NCBI GenBank assembly: GCA_000161975.1
Contig: GG688422.1
Location: 369,824-433,823, forward strand
From: Eubacterium saphenum ATCC 49989
GTDB taxonomy: Bacteria > Bacillota > Clostridia > Peptostreptococcales > Anaerovoracaceae
Direction of reading: 5' to 3'
Length of the DNA stretch: 64,000 nt
The notes beneath the pieces were generated by a model that saw only the letters and a list, made by a program, of their open reading frames with translations, was not told the origin of the DNA and did no database searches. Position numbers and translations under genes: made by a program. Numbering within the stretch: the first letter of the stretch is position 1; every line of letters starts with the position of its first letter. Shown piece after piece: positions 19,236 through 27,739 of the stretch.

Positions 19236-20090
19236 CTATTTCACAAACGTTTTTCTATGAATGTCGGATATACCGTAAAGTTTTATTCCCTCATAGTGCC
19301 TTTTAGTACCATAGCCTTTATTACTCTTAAAATCATACCCCGGATACATCTCATCGGCCTTCTTCATCATCTCATCTCGGATTACCTTAGCAACTATAGA
19401 AGATGCGGCTATACTGTAGCTTTTTTCATCCCCACGTATTATAGAATGCACAGGAGTTCCTACGTCATCAAGTTTTACAGCGTCTACCAAAAGCGTGATT
19501 TCATCCTTGTTTAATACCCCATCGCTGCATTTTGCTGAATTTCCATCATCTCTATTGCGATCATCATGAGTTTTTTCCGTATTGGGGATGATTCTGCTAA
19601 GTGTAAACTTTTCATGGCTTAAAGAAGAAACGTTTAAAAGAAACAATGCATCCGATTCAAAAACGGAAAGCGTATTTACAAGACTTTCGTAACTCAAAAT
19701 TATGCCGGAACTTCCAACTGCTCTTTTTACGGATAACATGTCATATAGGGCCGCCCTCATCGCAAGCTTGGTAGCATTTAGTATATTTATCCTGTCTATT
19801 ATGTTATGCGGTACTATACCTATTCCTATGGCCCTTGCATCCTCTATGATTTTATCAAAGAGTTTAATCCTGCCGGCTTTTGTGACCTTTTTAGAATCAT
19901 CAATTCCGAGAATCTCAGAATCTGCTTTCATGCAAACGCAGGCAGAAACCACAGGACCCGCTATCGGGCCTCGCCCTACCTCATCCATGCCAGCCGGTAT
20001 TTTACCGCCAATATAATATTCCTTGTCAAAAGCCAGTAGGGATTGTAATTTTTTCCTGCGTTTTTCTTCTCGTTCCTGCTTAGTCATCAA
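19236..20090 (-). CDS. rnhB: ribonuclease HII with an internal insertion
   Basis: A 284-residue endonuclease that removes ribonucleotides and RNA primers from DNA. Catalytic residues are visible: Asp36-Glu37 in MDEVGRGPIAGP, Asp203 in LLVDAVKL, and the Asp in SSIVAKVIRDEMM. About 70 residues (roughly 124-197, low complexity with DDRNRDDGNS) separate helix MRAALYDML from the Asp203 strand, where ordinary RNase HII has only a short link. The extra segment explains the length. The gene overlaps rbgA by 11 bp and is followed by fhs after 11 nt. Confidence 0.92.
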   Translation of the reverse strand: MMTKQEREEKRRKKLQSLLAFDKEYYIGGKIPAGMDEVGRGPIAGPVVSACVCMKADSEILGIDDSKKVTKAGRIKLFDKIIEDARAIGIGIVPHNIIDRINILNATKLAMRAALYDMLSVKRAVGSSGIILSYESLVNTLSVFESDALFLLNVSSLSHEKFTLSRIIPNTEKTHDDRNRDDGNSAKCSDGVLNKDEITLLVDAVKLDDVGTPVHSIIRGDEKSYSIAASSIVAKVIRDEMMKKADEMYPGYDFKSNKGYGTKRHYEGIKLYGISDIHRKTFVK

Positions 20091-20934
20091 ATTCCTCGGG
20101 ATATTCCAGAGTTATCCTCCCCAAAAGTCCTTTTCTGAATTCATCAAGGATTGTTCTTCCCGTTCTTTCGTAGTCTATCTCGCCATTTCTTATGAGAAAT
20201 CCTCTTGCTCTTGCTATATCATCCATCACCGACACGGCATCATCCGTTACGAAGGGTAGTTTATACCTTTTTTCTATGCCCTTCGCCCCCGTTTCATCCT
20301 TTATTAAGTAATCTATAAGCCTTACGGCTAATGTGGAAGTATCCAGTATTTCATCCTTTATGCAACCGCAAAATGCGAGCCTTAGCGCTACCAGCTCATC
20401 CTCAAAATTAGGCCAAAGTATTCCCGGTGTATCCATAAGCTGTACATTGTTCGGGAATCTTATAATTTGCTTGCCTCGAGTAACGCCCGGTTTATCTCCC
20501 GTCACAGTACTTCTTTTTTTTGTCATCCTATTTATAAAGGAAGATTTTCCGACGTTCGGTATACCCACTACCATCAGCCTCATAGGCTTATTAAAGCTGT
20601 TCTTTTCATCGAGCTCAGATTTGATTTTCATGATATGGCGCTCAAGTTCCTTTATTCCAAACCCCGTAATGGAATTTACCAAGAATGCATCTGCGCCCTG
20701 CGTCTTAAAATGTCCCTTCCACTTCTCGTTTCCTGAATCCCCGGCAAGATCGTACTTATTTAAAATTATTATTCGTCTATGCTTTCTGAGCAAGCTGTCT
20801 AACACCGGATTCTTACTGGAAAGCGGTACCCTTGCATCCAGAATTTCTATTACTACATCTATGACCTTGAGGTCTTCCCTTATGGTGTCGGTTGCCTTTT
20901 TCATATGTCCCGGATACCAATTGATCTTATTCAT
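20080..20934 (-). CDS. rbgA: ribosome biogenesis GTPase RbgA (YlqF)
   Basis: A 284-residue circularly permuted GTPase needed for late 50S assembly. Motif order is permuted: G4 NKYD (residues 60-63) comes before G1 GIPNVGKSS (about 124-132) and G3 DTPGILWP (about 168). The N-terminal INWYPGHMKKA is characteristic. A C-terminal ANTAR-like region follows. It lies between ruvX and rnhB, and the rbgA-rnhB pairing is common in Firmicutes. AAAGG precedes the ATG. Confidence 0.95.
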   Translation of the reverse strand: MNKINWYPGHMKKATDTIREDLKVIDVVIEILDARVPLSSKNPVLDSLLRKHRRIIILNKYDLAGDSGNEKWKGHFKTQGADAFLVNSITGFGIKELERHIMKIKSELDEKNSFNKPMRLMVVGIPNVGKSSFINRMTKKRSTVTGDKPGVTRGKQIIRFPNNVQLMDTPGILWPNFEDELVALRLAFCGCIKDEILDTSTLAVRLIDYLIKDETGAKGIEKRYKLPFVTDDAVSVMDDIARARGFLIRNGEIDYERTGRTILDEFRKGLLGRITLEYPEEFDD

Positions 20935-20939
20935 CGCAA

Positions 20940-21386
20940 CTACCTTTCATCTCTATAAGATTTCTTGTCTAAATACGACTGCAACAGTATTACAGCTGCT
21001 TGTTTATCTATTACGTCCTTTTGCTTCTTACCCTTTATGCCGCCTTGTATAAGAACGTCTCTTGCCATCTTCGTGGTAAAGCGCTCATCGTAGAACTCCA
21101 CCTTTATGTTACTCATCCCGCTGCTTCTAAGCTTATTTTGAAGTTTGTCCGCAAATTTTTCCGTAAATATACTTTGTTCGTTCTTAGCTTCACCGTACGT
21201 ATTTAACGGCATGCCGATCACTATTTCGCTATAATCATCTTCCCTTAGGATATCAATTATCTTGGTAGTATCCTTTTTTATAGATTCTCTAAAAATCGAC
21301 AAAAGCCCTTGGGCGGTGATCCCAAGGGCATCGCTTCTTGCTACCCCTATAGTTGCTTCCCCTACATCTAAAGCTAAAACTCTCAT
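20940..21386 (-). CDS. ruvX: Holliday junction resolvase RuvX / pre-16S rRNA nuclease (YqgF)
   Basis: A 148-residue RNase H-fold protein. MRVLALDVGEATIGVARSD carries the first acidic residue, EIVIGMPLNTYG is the second conserved block, and EFYDERFTTKMA and DKQAAVILLQSYL contain the remaining conserved acidic and Gln/Ala residues. It is implicated in 16S 5' processing and recombination. It begins four bases after the ireB stop codon with only a weak ribosome site, suggesting coupled translation. Confidence 0.94.
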   Translation of the reverse strand: MRVLALDVGEATIGVARSDALGITAQGLLSIFRESIKKDTTKIIDILREDDYSEIVIGMPLNTYGEAKNEQSIFTEKFADKLQNKLRSSGMSNIKVEFYDERFTTKMARDVLIQGGIKGKKQKDVIDKQAAVILLQSYLDKKSYRDER

Positions 21387-21390
21387 GTTA

Positions 21391-21642
21391 TTATTTTTTG
21401 CCTAAATAATTCCTTAACAATTCTTCTATTAAATCGTCTCTGTCCACTCTTGTTATGATGTTTCTTGCATTCCTGTGGCTTGTAATATACGATGGATCTC
21501 CGGATAAAATGTAGCCGACCATCTGATCTATGGCATTGTACCCTCTTTCGGAAAGCGCTACGTACACAAGGTTTATTATGTCCTGTTTCGTATTGTGTTC
21601 AGCAGTTTCCTGACCGTATAGCTTTGTGTTTTTATCGTCCAT
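21391..21642 (-). CDS. ireB: IreB family regulatory phosphoprotein
   Basis: An 83-residue protein matching the former DUF965/UPF0297 family (YrzL): MVGYILSGDPSYITSHRNAR and RDDLIEELLRNYL are the conserved blocks. In Enterococcus faecalis IreB is phosphorylated by the Ser/Thr kinase IreK and tunes cephalosporin tolerance. The N-terminal region has one Thr (Thr6 in NTKLYG), a possible phosphosite. The ireB-ruvX arrangement is conserved in Firmicutes. AAAGGAGG precedes the ATG. Confidence 0.92.
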   Translation of the reverse strand: MDDKNTKLYGQETAEHNTKQDIINLVYVALSERGYNAIDQMVGYILSGDPSYITSHRNARNIITRVDRDDLIEELLRNYLGKK

Positions 21643-21660
21643 ATCCTACCTCCTTTTAAA

Positions 21661-21927
21661 TTAAAAAAATAACACCCATGCAGCAAGGCCCAAAAGTCCT
21701 ATCGATGTAACAAAATCAATTATCGCCGTGCTTACCCGAACCTTCTCTCTGTTTTTAGATAATGAGTAGATCTTAGTTGCCGCTGCAACTATCAAACCTA
21801 GTACCAAAACCACCTTTGCCACATTGGGAGCTAAAGGATTATTCATCTTATTTAATATGATCGGAAAAAATACCAAGATAATCGATATCGTATATCCGAT
21901 GTTTTTTATTGCACTATTATATTTCAC
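21661..21927 (-). CDS. small integral membrane protein (88 aa)
   Basis: A hydrophobic protein with three predicted transmembrane helices: about residues 11-27, 35-53 and 66-87. A short basic loop (SLSKNREKVR) lies between the second and third. I recognise no family. It sits between a membrane-anchored protein gene (11 nt) and ireB (18 nt) and is probably in the same transcript. Confidence 0.7.
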   Translation of the reverse strand: MKYNSAIKNIGYTISIILVFFPIILNKMNNPLAPNVAKVVLVLGLIVAAATKIYSLSKNREKVRVSTAIIDFVTSIGLLGLAAWVLFF

Positions 21928-21938
21928 CTTGCCCGCCT

Positions 21939-22685
21939 CTATTCGTCTTCAACTTTGATATTATCGTTTCCACCGACATCGTCTCTATCATCATTGTCAT
22001 CTGATGACATATTGCCTTTAAACATATGTACCCAACTGCTCTTAATATCTCCCGGAGCTTCCCATGCCGCTAACGCTGTCTGGTTATCCTTGCATTCATC
22101 CGACTGTGATATGACTCCACCTCTTCCTTGCACATAAAAAACATAGTTATTCTTCGTTTGCCCTGCGAACGAACCTTCTATGTTATATTTCTGCGTATTG
22201 CTTTGCACCTGTTCCATTTTCCATGTGTATTTTTTAGGGAATTTAATCTCCTTCATTTTTCGCTTTTCAGTAACGATGTTCAGATCCAGCTCACCATTTT
22301 TAATTGCCCGGATAATAACAGGCGAACCCTTGTCGTACTCAATGTGAAACTGTCCCGATTTTATTAACTCACCACTATCCTTTAGGGCTACTATGGCTAT
22401 ATTCGTATTTAAAGACTCTGCCAACACATCATCCGTAATAGCAAAGGAATCGGTGTTGGTCTTTTCTAAAATAATATGGTTATCCCACATTATTCCCACT
22501 GCCTTAAATTTTGTCTTGGAATCATTTTTTATAGTCAATAATACAGGTCCCTGTAATTCGTTGGAATTATAGCCCTTGTATATCGCAAACCCAAACAACA
22601 ACATAACAGCAACAATTATGAGCACTACTCTAAGCACCGGTTCTTTCTGATTATTATCCTTATTGTTTGTCTTTATATCATCCAT
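21939..22685 (-). CDS. membrane-anchored protein of unknown function
   Basis: A 248-residue protein with a polar N-terminal tail, one transmembrane helix (about residues 19-38) and a predicted extracytoplasmic domain rich in beta-strand pattern. The last 25 residues are strongly acidic (SSDDNDDRDDVGGNDN). I see no known domain. GGAG precedes the ATG, and two TATAAT sequences occur 50-70 nt upstream (22746-22751 and about 22718). It is probably the first gene of the transcript running through ireB, ruvX, rbgA, rnhB, fhs and folD. Confidence 0.7.
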   Translation of the reverse strand: MDDIKTNNKDNNQKEPVLRVVLIIVAVMLLFGFAIYKGYNSNELQGPVLLTIKNDSKTKFKAVGIMWDNHIILEKTNTDSFAITDDVLAESLNTNIAIVALKDSGELIKSGQFHIEYDKGSPVIIRAIKNGELDLNIVTEKRKMKEIKFPKKYTWKMEQVQSNTQKYNIEGSFAGQTKNNYVFYVQGRGGVISQSDECKDNQTALAAWEAPGDIKSSWVHMFKGNMSSDDNDDRDDVGGNDNIKVEDE

Positions 22686-22822
22686 TAATTTAACTCCAAT
22701 TGCATTTTACAGAGAAGCGCATTATACTGCGACTTTCCATGAGGTATTATAACATGAACACCGCTACGTCAACAAGTACTGTTACCATGCGAATAATAAT
22801 ACATAATTAAAATATAGAAATT

Positions 22823-24085
22823 TTACTTGACCACTACAAATTTCAGATTGAATCCCTTGTATACCTTACTACCCTTGCAACGTAAATAAAAAACTGTTTT
22901 CTTTGCTTTTAAACCTTTCTTCAAAAATTTCAGTTTCAGTAGAGTTCTGACTTTAAATGACTTAAGTTTTACAAGCCTGCCGTTCTTCCTTGTGTAAAGC
23001 ATGAACTTCACTTTTTTTAGCGCTTTCACTTCTTGCTGTCCCACTCTGAGTTTTACGGTTACAGACTTCTTTTTCTTTAATCTGTAAACCTTCTTGAGTC
23101 CTTTGATTTTTATCGCCTTTTTGATCTCAGGCTCTTTATATCTATTCAGCGCCTTGCTTATGGCACGCTGTATACATACAGAACTAACAGTAGCTCCGCT
23201 TATCACATCAAAGCCATAGAGCCCCCTGGCCTTATCCTTCGCCTTTTGTATCGGCATGCCGGAAAACGGTCTCATTACAGACTTCGCAAATCCGTGATAG
23301 AACCAATTGTGTTCAGGTCCTGTATCCGTATTGTCATCCGCTACGTGTACAATTTTTTTATCCTTCATATAGACCTTCACCTTAGCCATATAAGGAGCGA
23401 TGTCATCAGGGACGTTTCCCAGTGTTTTAGGATCTACCTTTTCTTCTCCGTAGAGGATTTGAGCGTTTTCAATTACAGACATCTTTCTGAGGTGTTCTAA
23501 TGCAATTTTAAAATCGTTCTCAAGTTTTTCTATACGCCTTTCTATGGCTATCGTGTTTACAATTGCGGTACTTTTAAACATAAGTACATATTCAGCATCT
23601 TCTCTTGCAGATTTCACAAGATCCCATCTCGCCTTTTCATAGTCGCTCGGCGTAAGCAAATCCGCGGTGTGCATATATTTACTTAGGTCTACCCTTTTCA
23701 AAAGCCACTCGAGCTCAATAATTCTTTCCTTAAGTACTTCATCCGAAGTATCGGGATCATCCAACTTTTCCTTTGCATAATCCAGCGTTACTACAAAGTG
23801 CACTGAAAACTTTTGAGTAAGATCATACGGGCTTACTAGGCCGGCCTCTGCTACAAGCTCTGAAAGCCTGGCCCTTACATCGCTACGTTTTGTTTGCCTT
23901 TGGGCACTCGAGCCTTTTCCGGCATATGCTCGTCCTTCTCTCACCCTACTACGAGCTTTAACCTCTTGAACTTTTACGGCAGTAGGCTCTGCAGCATTTA
24001 ATTCTTGTGGCAATACAAAAACTACGGATATAAGCAAAAGAAGAGAGAGCCCCGCTGAAACACCTTTTTTAAATACACTGTTCAT
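22823..24085 (-). CDS. secreted FMN-binding domain protein
   Basis: A 420-residue exported protein with a signal peptide (about residues 1-31). A coiled or helical middle part (about 60-215) precedes an FMN_bind domain (about 225-325). That domain holds DVISGATVSS, which fits the flavinylation motif where ApbE-type transferases attach FMN to Thr. The last 90 residues are extremely Lys-rich and beta-patterned (KKVYRLKKKKSVTVKLRVG). Extracytoplasmic flavoproteins of this kind take part in electron transfer, but the partner is unknown. It lies downstream of the large beta-helix protein at 24227, with which it shares domain types. Confidence 0.85.
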   Translation of the reverse strand: MNSVFKKGVSAGLSLLLLISVVFVLPQELNAAEPTAVKVQEVKARSRVREGRAYAGKGSSAQRQTKRSDVRARLSELVAEAGLVSPYDLTQKFSVHFVVTLDYAKEKLDDPDTSDEVLKERIIELEWLLKRVDLSKYMHTADLLTPSDYEKARWDLVKSAREDAEYVLMFKSTAIVNTIAIERRIEKLENDFKIALEHLRKMSVIENAQILYGEEKVDPKTLGNVPDDIAPYMAKVKVYMKDKKIVHVADDNTDTGPEHNWFYHGFAKSVMRPFSGMPIQKAKDKARGLYGFDVISGATVSSVCIQRAISKALNRYKEPEIKKAIKIKGLKKVYRLKKKKSVTVKLRVGQQEVKALKKVKFMLYTRKNGRLVKLKSFKVRTLLKLKFLKKGLKAKKTVFYLRCKGSKVYKGFNLKFVVVK

Positions 24086-24226
24086 AAGCCTCTCCCTTCT
24101 TAATATTTTACTTAATCACGGCTTTACATCTATCCGTATACAAACGACAATCGATATCAACTGAAGATTTTTTACTAATTCCCGATCATAAACGCAAGCT
24201 ATTTATCAGATCTATATTTAAGGATA

Positions 24227-27200
24227 TTATATTTTGATTTTGATCTGCTTAGATGCCTTCGATTTGTTTTTCCCGTTAAATGCAATACCAAATATAGTAT
24301 ACTTTGCTTTTTTGCCAAGCTTTATGGTGATGGTATACGTATTGGCTTTTTTTAACTTTATCGTCTTTACAAGCTTTAATTTCTTGGATTTATTTATCCT
24401 CATATAGATTTTTATAACCTTTGCACCCTTTAGTTTCCAAAGCTTGATTTTAGCCATCTTCTTCGTCTTCTTGATCAGCTTCATCTTAGGTGCCTTGCCT
24501 GCAAGCGGATTCTTCGTCTTCTTAGCGAATACGATCTGAAGCTCTTTTCCGGCCTTCTTAATTTTAGGCGCAAGTCCTTTCTCATCGCTATATATATAAT
24601 CAAGATCCTTCTTGGAAAGCTTGTAGATATCTCCTGTAAATTTATCTTCAGCTACACCCGTAATCACAACATTCTTATTCGTAAAGTGAAGATTTGCCTT
24701 ACCCTCTTTAGTCGCCTCAAGTGCACCTGACAATCCTGCCTTCTTAAGATTAATATTTAATTTACTCTTGTTTAGCGAAATATTGTTGTAGACAGCCGCA
24801 GTACCTGAAAATGCCACCGTTGCATTATCCGCTGCACTTATAACCCCTAGCTTTGTAGTGTTGTTCATAATTTTTCCGCCACTCATATAAAGCTCACCGT
24901 TATCGATGTTAAATAGGCTTCCTGCTTCCGCTGAATTGTCTATGATATTTGCACCCTTGAGGTTTACTATGCAGTTTTTATTGTCGCTATGTATTATGCT
25001 TCCCTTTGCGTCTTTAGAATAGACGTTCTTTATGGCAGCTCCCTTTAGAAGCTCTACTCTAAAGTCTTTCTTATTGCTGTCCTGCGCAACATTTATGATA
25101 GAATCCGCTTCCTTAGAATCACCGTCAATCACTACCTTATCTCCTATAGAAAGTCCGCCGGACGTAACCTTAAATATACTGCCCGTAAAGCTCTCATCTC
25201 TCATTATGGAAACAGGCGCCGTTCTTTTAGCAGCATCTATTTTCAGCTTCTCATTTGAAATTTCCATGGTGCCCAGCATTTTTATAACCGCTTTTTCGTC
25301 CTTTTTAAGTAAATCCAATGCGGCACCTATGGTCTTAACCGCTTCTTCCTTGGTATTTCCAAAGCCTGCATCGCTTCCATCTTTAGGATCCACATATGCG
25401 ATTTTCAGCGGAACCGGTACATACGGACTGCCCTTGAGTGCATCCTCTACAGCCTCTACCACCTTATGCCCGAGCGGGTTTACAACGCTATCCGGATCAA
25501 CATCCGTGCTCTGCTGAGTAATAATGGCATCTATTGTAACACCTATCATCGCAAGCTGCGTACCTGAAACAGGCTCATGCTTTATAAGCTTAATGGATAC
25601 CACCTTATGATCTTTATTTACGTGTACCCTAACAGTCATTTTTTCATCTTTAGACTTGCCGGTATACACCCCTTCCTTGAGGTCAGATGGGAAGCCAGGT
25701 TTTGTTACGGTCACCATGCATTTTGCATTATTACCATTGCTGTTTGTCGCTGTAATTACAGCCATGCCCTTTCCTACAGCCTCTATCGTTCCCGTCTCAT
25801 CTACCTTTGCAACCTGCGGATTGTCTGAACTGTATATGATTGTTTCACCGGCAATAGGAGGAATTGAATATGCTTTTATCATTTTCTTTTCGCCTATTTT
25901 AAGTGTAAGTCTTTTATCTGAAATTCCGATGCCGGGATCCTGAGAAGGTATGAATGAAATTTTATTCGCAAGTACCTGTGCAAGAGCAATAAGCCCTGCA
26001 TCCGACATTACACCATTTCCATCTTCTTCTTTCACCTTGTAATTTTCTATCTCTCTATCCGGCGGGCTTTTTATATTTCCGTCATTTCCAAACAGTTCTG
26101 CATCCTGATTGTTAAACCAAAGCTCTGCGTCCTTTATGGATGAAGTTATTATAGGATTTTTTGCATCTAAATTTAATTGTTTAGTTGCATCATCTTTATC
26201 TACATTTTCCTTGATTATAGGTGATCCCGCAACTTCAAGTACGTTCCAATTATTTCCCGATTTGCTCCTATATAGCTTTACTGCTGCTTCCTTACCTTTA
26301 TTTCCCACTATCTTGCCGCCTCTTATGGAAAGCGTAAGATCCCAATATGGATAATAACCTGCATCACAGATAGCCCCACTTTTAGGTGATTCGTTACCTG
26401 AAATTTCACCTCCGGTAATATCGAGTTTTGAATACGAACACGCAATAGCGCCGCCGTCTAATTCTGCCTTATTATTACAAATTTTACCTCCGGTTATCTT
26501 GGAAGTTTTAGCGCTTGAGCTTATATTGTATATAGCACCGCCTCTACCGGTAGCATTTTCATACTCTCCTTTTGAGGTTTTCACAGCTATTGCTGTATTG
26601 TTTTTTATCTCGCCTTTATTTATTTCCATCTTACCGTCATCGTTTGTAATAGCACCACCGTGACCCAGCGTACTGTTATTTTGAATAACACCGCCATCCA
26701 TCACAAGCTTCCCGCCACCTGAAATATATAGCGGTGACATGTAACTCTTTGCATCTTCTATCTTTGCACCGTTCTTAACAGTACAAACGGCACCGTCCGA
26801 TACGGATACCAGAGCTGTCTTTGATGTATTTTGAGGGTATTTATCAGGATCATCGGGATCTATCTGATTTCCCTTAAGGTCTATATTCTCTATCTTTACT
26901 CTCCCTCTTACCTTGAACACATCCTTGTCAAACCCCGGCATCCTTACAATCTTTAAGCGTTTATCATCATCTTTAGACTTAAGCTCAAGCATTTCGCCGT
27001 CCTTAACGGTATAGGTACGAGCCATTATTATCCTTCCGCCATTTACAAGCAGTTCGGAAGCTTTAGAGAACGTTTTCACCGCATTTTCTACAGTCTTTCC
27101 ATCTTTGCTATCATCGCCGTACTTTTGATTTATGTATACGGTATCCGCATCATCAACAGGCGCAAGTGCTCCATATTCAGTCGCCTTAGCTATGCCGTAT

Positions 27201-27682
27201 GCATCGCTATAAGCCATGGATTCGGCTTGAGTCTTAAAATCTTCCTTGGAATACTTCTTTTTATAGTTCTCTATATAGTCTTTTACAAGCGCCTTGGCCT
27301 CATCCTTGCTGTATGAAACGTTTTGGCTATCTACGATTTTTTCTGTGATTATCTTCTTAACATTGTTATAGATCTCTTTTTGATCGGCTTTAGGGATCAC
27401 GTATGAAGGGCTGTCTCCCTCTTCTAAGAATCTATCTGTATATACGTCTATACTCGTGATTTTATTTGCTTGAACCTTTGTTTTTGAATAGTTGGCATAG
27501 GTATTACCATGACCGTCCGCAGTACCTTCGTGCACACCGTTTATAAACTGCACGCTTCGCTTTACGGTCTTACCTCGCTTTTTTCCTCCCTGTTGCTTTG
27601 CAAATGCATCACCTACAAATGCAGAGCTCACTACAAGTGCAATAGACAAAATTGCCGCCATTACTCTTGAATACCTTTTCAT
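24227..27682 (-). CDS. large surface protein: FMN_bind-like, beta-helix and Big2 domains
   Basis: A 1151-residue exported protein. After a signal peptide (about 1-29) comes a possible FMN_bind-like region (about 40-85) and a right-handed beta-helix of the type that lists 'GGxIxNN' turns (about 200-480; KITGGKICNNKAELDGGAIA). Next is a Big2 Ig-like domain (about 605-680; SSDNPQVAKVDETGTIEAVG). A second FMN_bind-like region follows (about 685-765), then another beta-helix segment, then a Lys-rich C-terminal domain (about 1045-1151). The second FMN_bind region lacks the GAT flavinylation site. It is likely an adhesin or matrix protein; function is inferred from architecture only. AAGGAGG supports the ATG at 27682 over the start at 27718. 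Confidence 0.8.
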   Translation of the reverse strand: MKRYSRVMAAILSIALVVSSAFVGDAFAKQQGGKKRGKTVKRSVQFINGVHEGTADGHGNTYANYSKTKVQANKITSIDVYTDRFLEEGDSPSYVIPKADQKEIYNNVKKIITEKIVDSQNVSYSKDEAKALVKDYIENYKKKYSKEDFKTQAESMAYSDAYGIAKATEYGALAPVDDADTVYINQKYGDDSKDGKTVENAVKTFSKASELLVNGGRIIMARTYTVKDGEMLELKSKDDDKRLKIVRMPGFDKDVFKVRGRVKIENIDLKGNQIDPDDPDKYPQNTSKTALVSVSDGAVCTVKNGAKIEDAKSYMSPLYISGGGKLVMDGGVIQNNSTLGHGGAITNDDGKMEINKGEIKNNTAIAVKTSKGEYENATGRGGAIYNISSSAKTSKITGGKICNNKAELDGGAIACSYSKLDITGGEISGNESPKSGAICDAGYYPYWDLTLSIRGGKIVGNKGKEAAVKLYRSKSGNNWNVLEVAGSPIIKENVDKDDATKQLNLDAKNPIITSSIKDAELWFNNQDAELFGNDGNIKSPPDREIENYKVKEEDGNGVMSDAGLIALAQVLANKISFIPSQDPGIGISDKRLTLKIGEKKMIKAYSIPPIAGETIIYSSDNPQVAKVDETGTIEAVGKGMAVITATNSNGNNAKCMVTVTKPGFPSDLKEGVYTGKSKDEKMTVRVHVNKDHKVVSIKLIKHEPVSGTQLAMIGVTIDAIITQQSTDVDPDSVVNPLGHKVVEAVEDALKGSPYVPVPLKIAYVDPKDGSDAGFGNTKEEAVKTIGAALDLLKKDEKAVIKMLGTMEISNEKLKIDAAKRTAPVSIMRDESFTGSIFKVTSGGLSIGDKVVIDGDSKEADSIINVAQDSNKKDFRVELLKGAAIKNVYSKDAKGSIIHSDNKNCIVNLKGANIIDNSAEAGSLFNIDNGELYMSGGKIMNNTTKLGVISAADNATVAFSGTAAVYNNISLNKSKLNINLKKAGLSGALEATKEGKANLHFTNKNVVITGVAEDKFTGDIYKLSKKDLDYIYSDEKGLAPKIKKAGKELQIVFAKKTKNPLAGKAPKMKLIKKTKKMAKIKLWKLKGAKVIKIYMRINKSKKLKLVKTIKLKKANTYTITIKLGKKAKYTIFGIAFNGKNKSKASKQIKIKI

Positions 27683-27739
27683 CTTACCCTCCTTAATACA
27701 AACCGTACGTGGTTTCACGACACTCTATCTTAAATCAAA

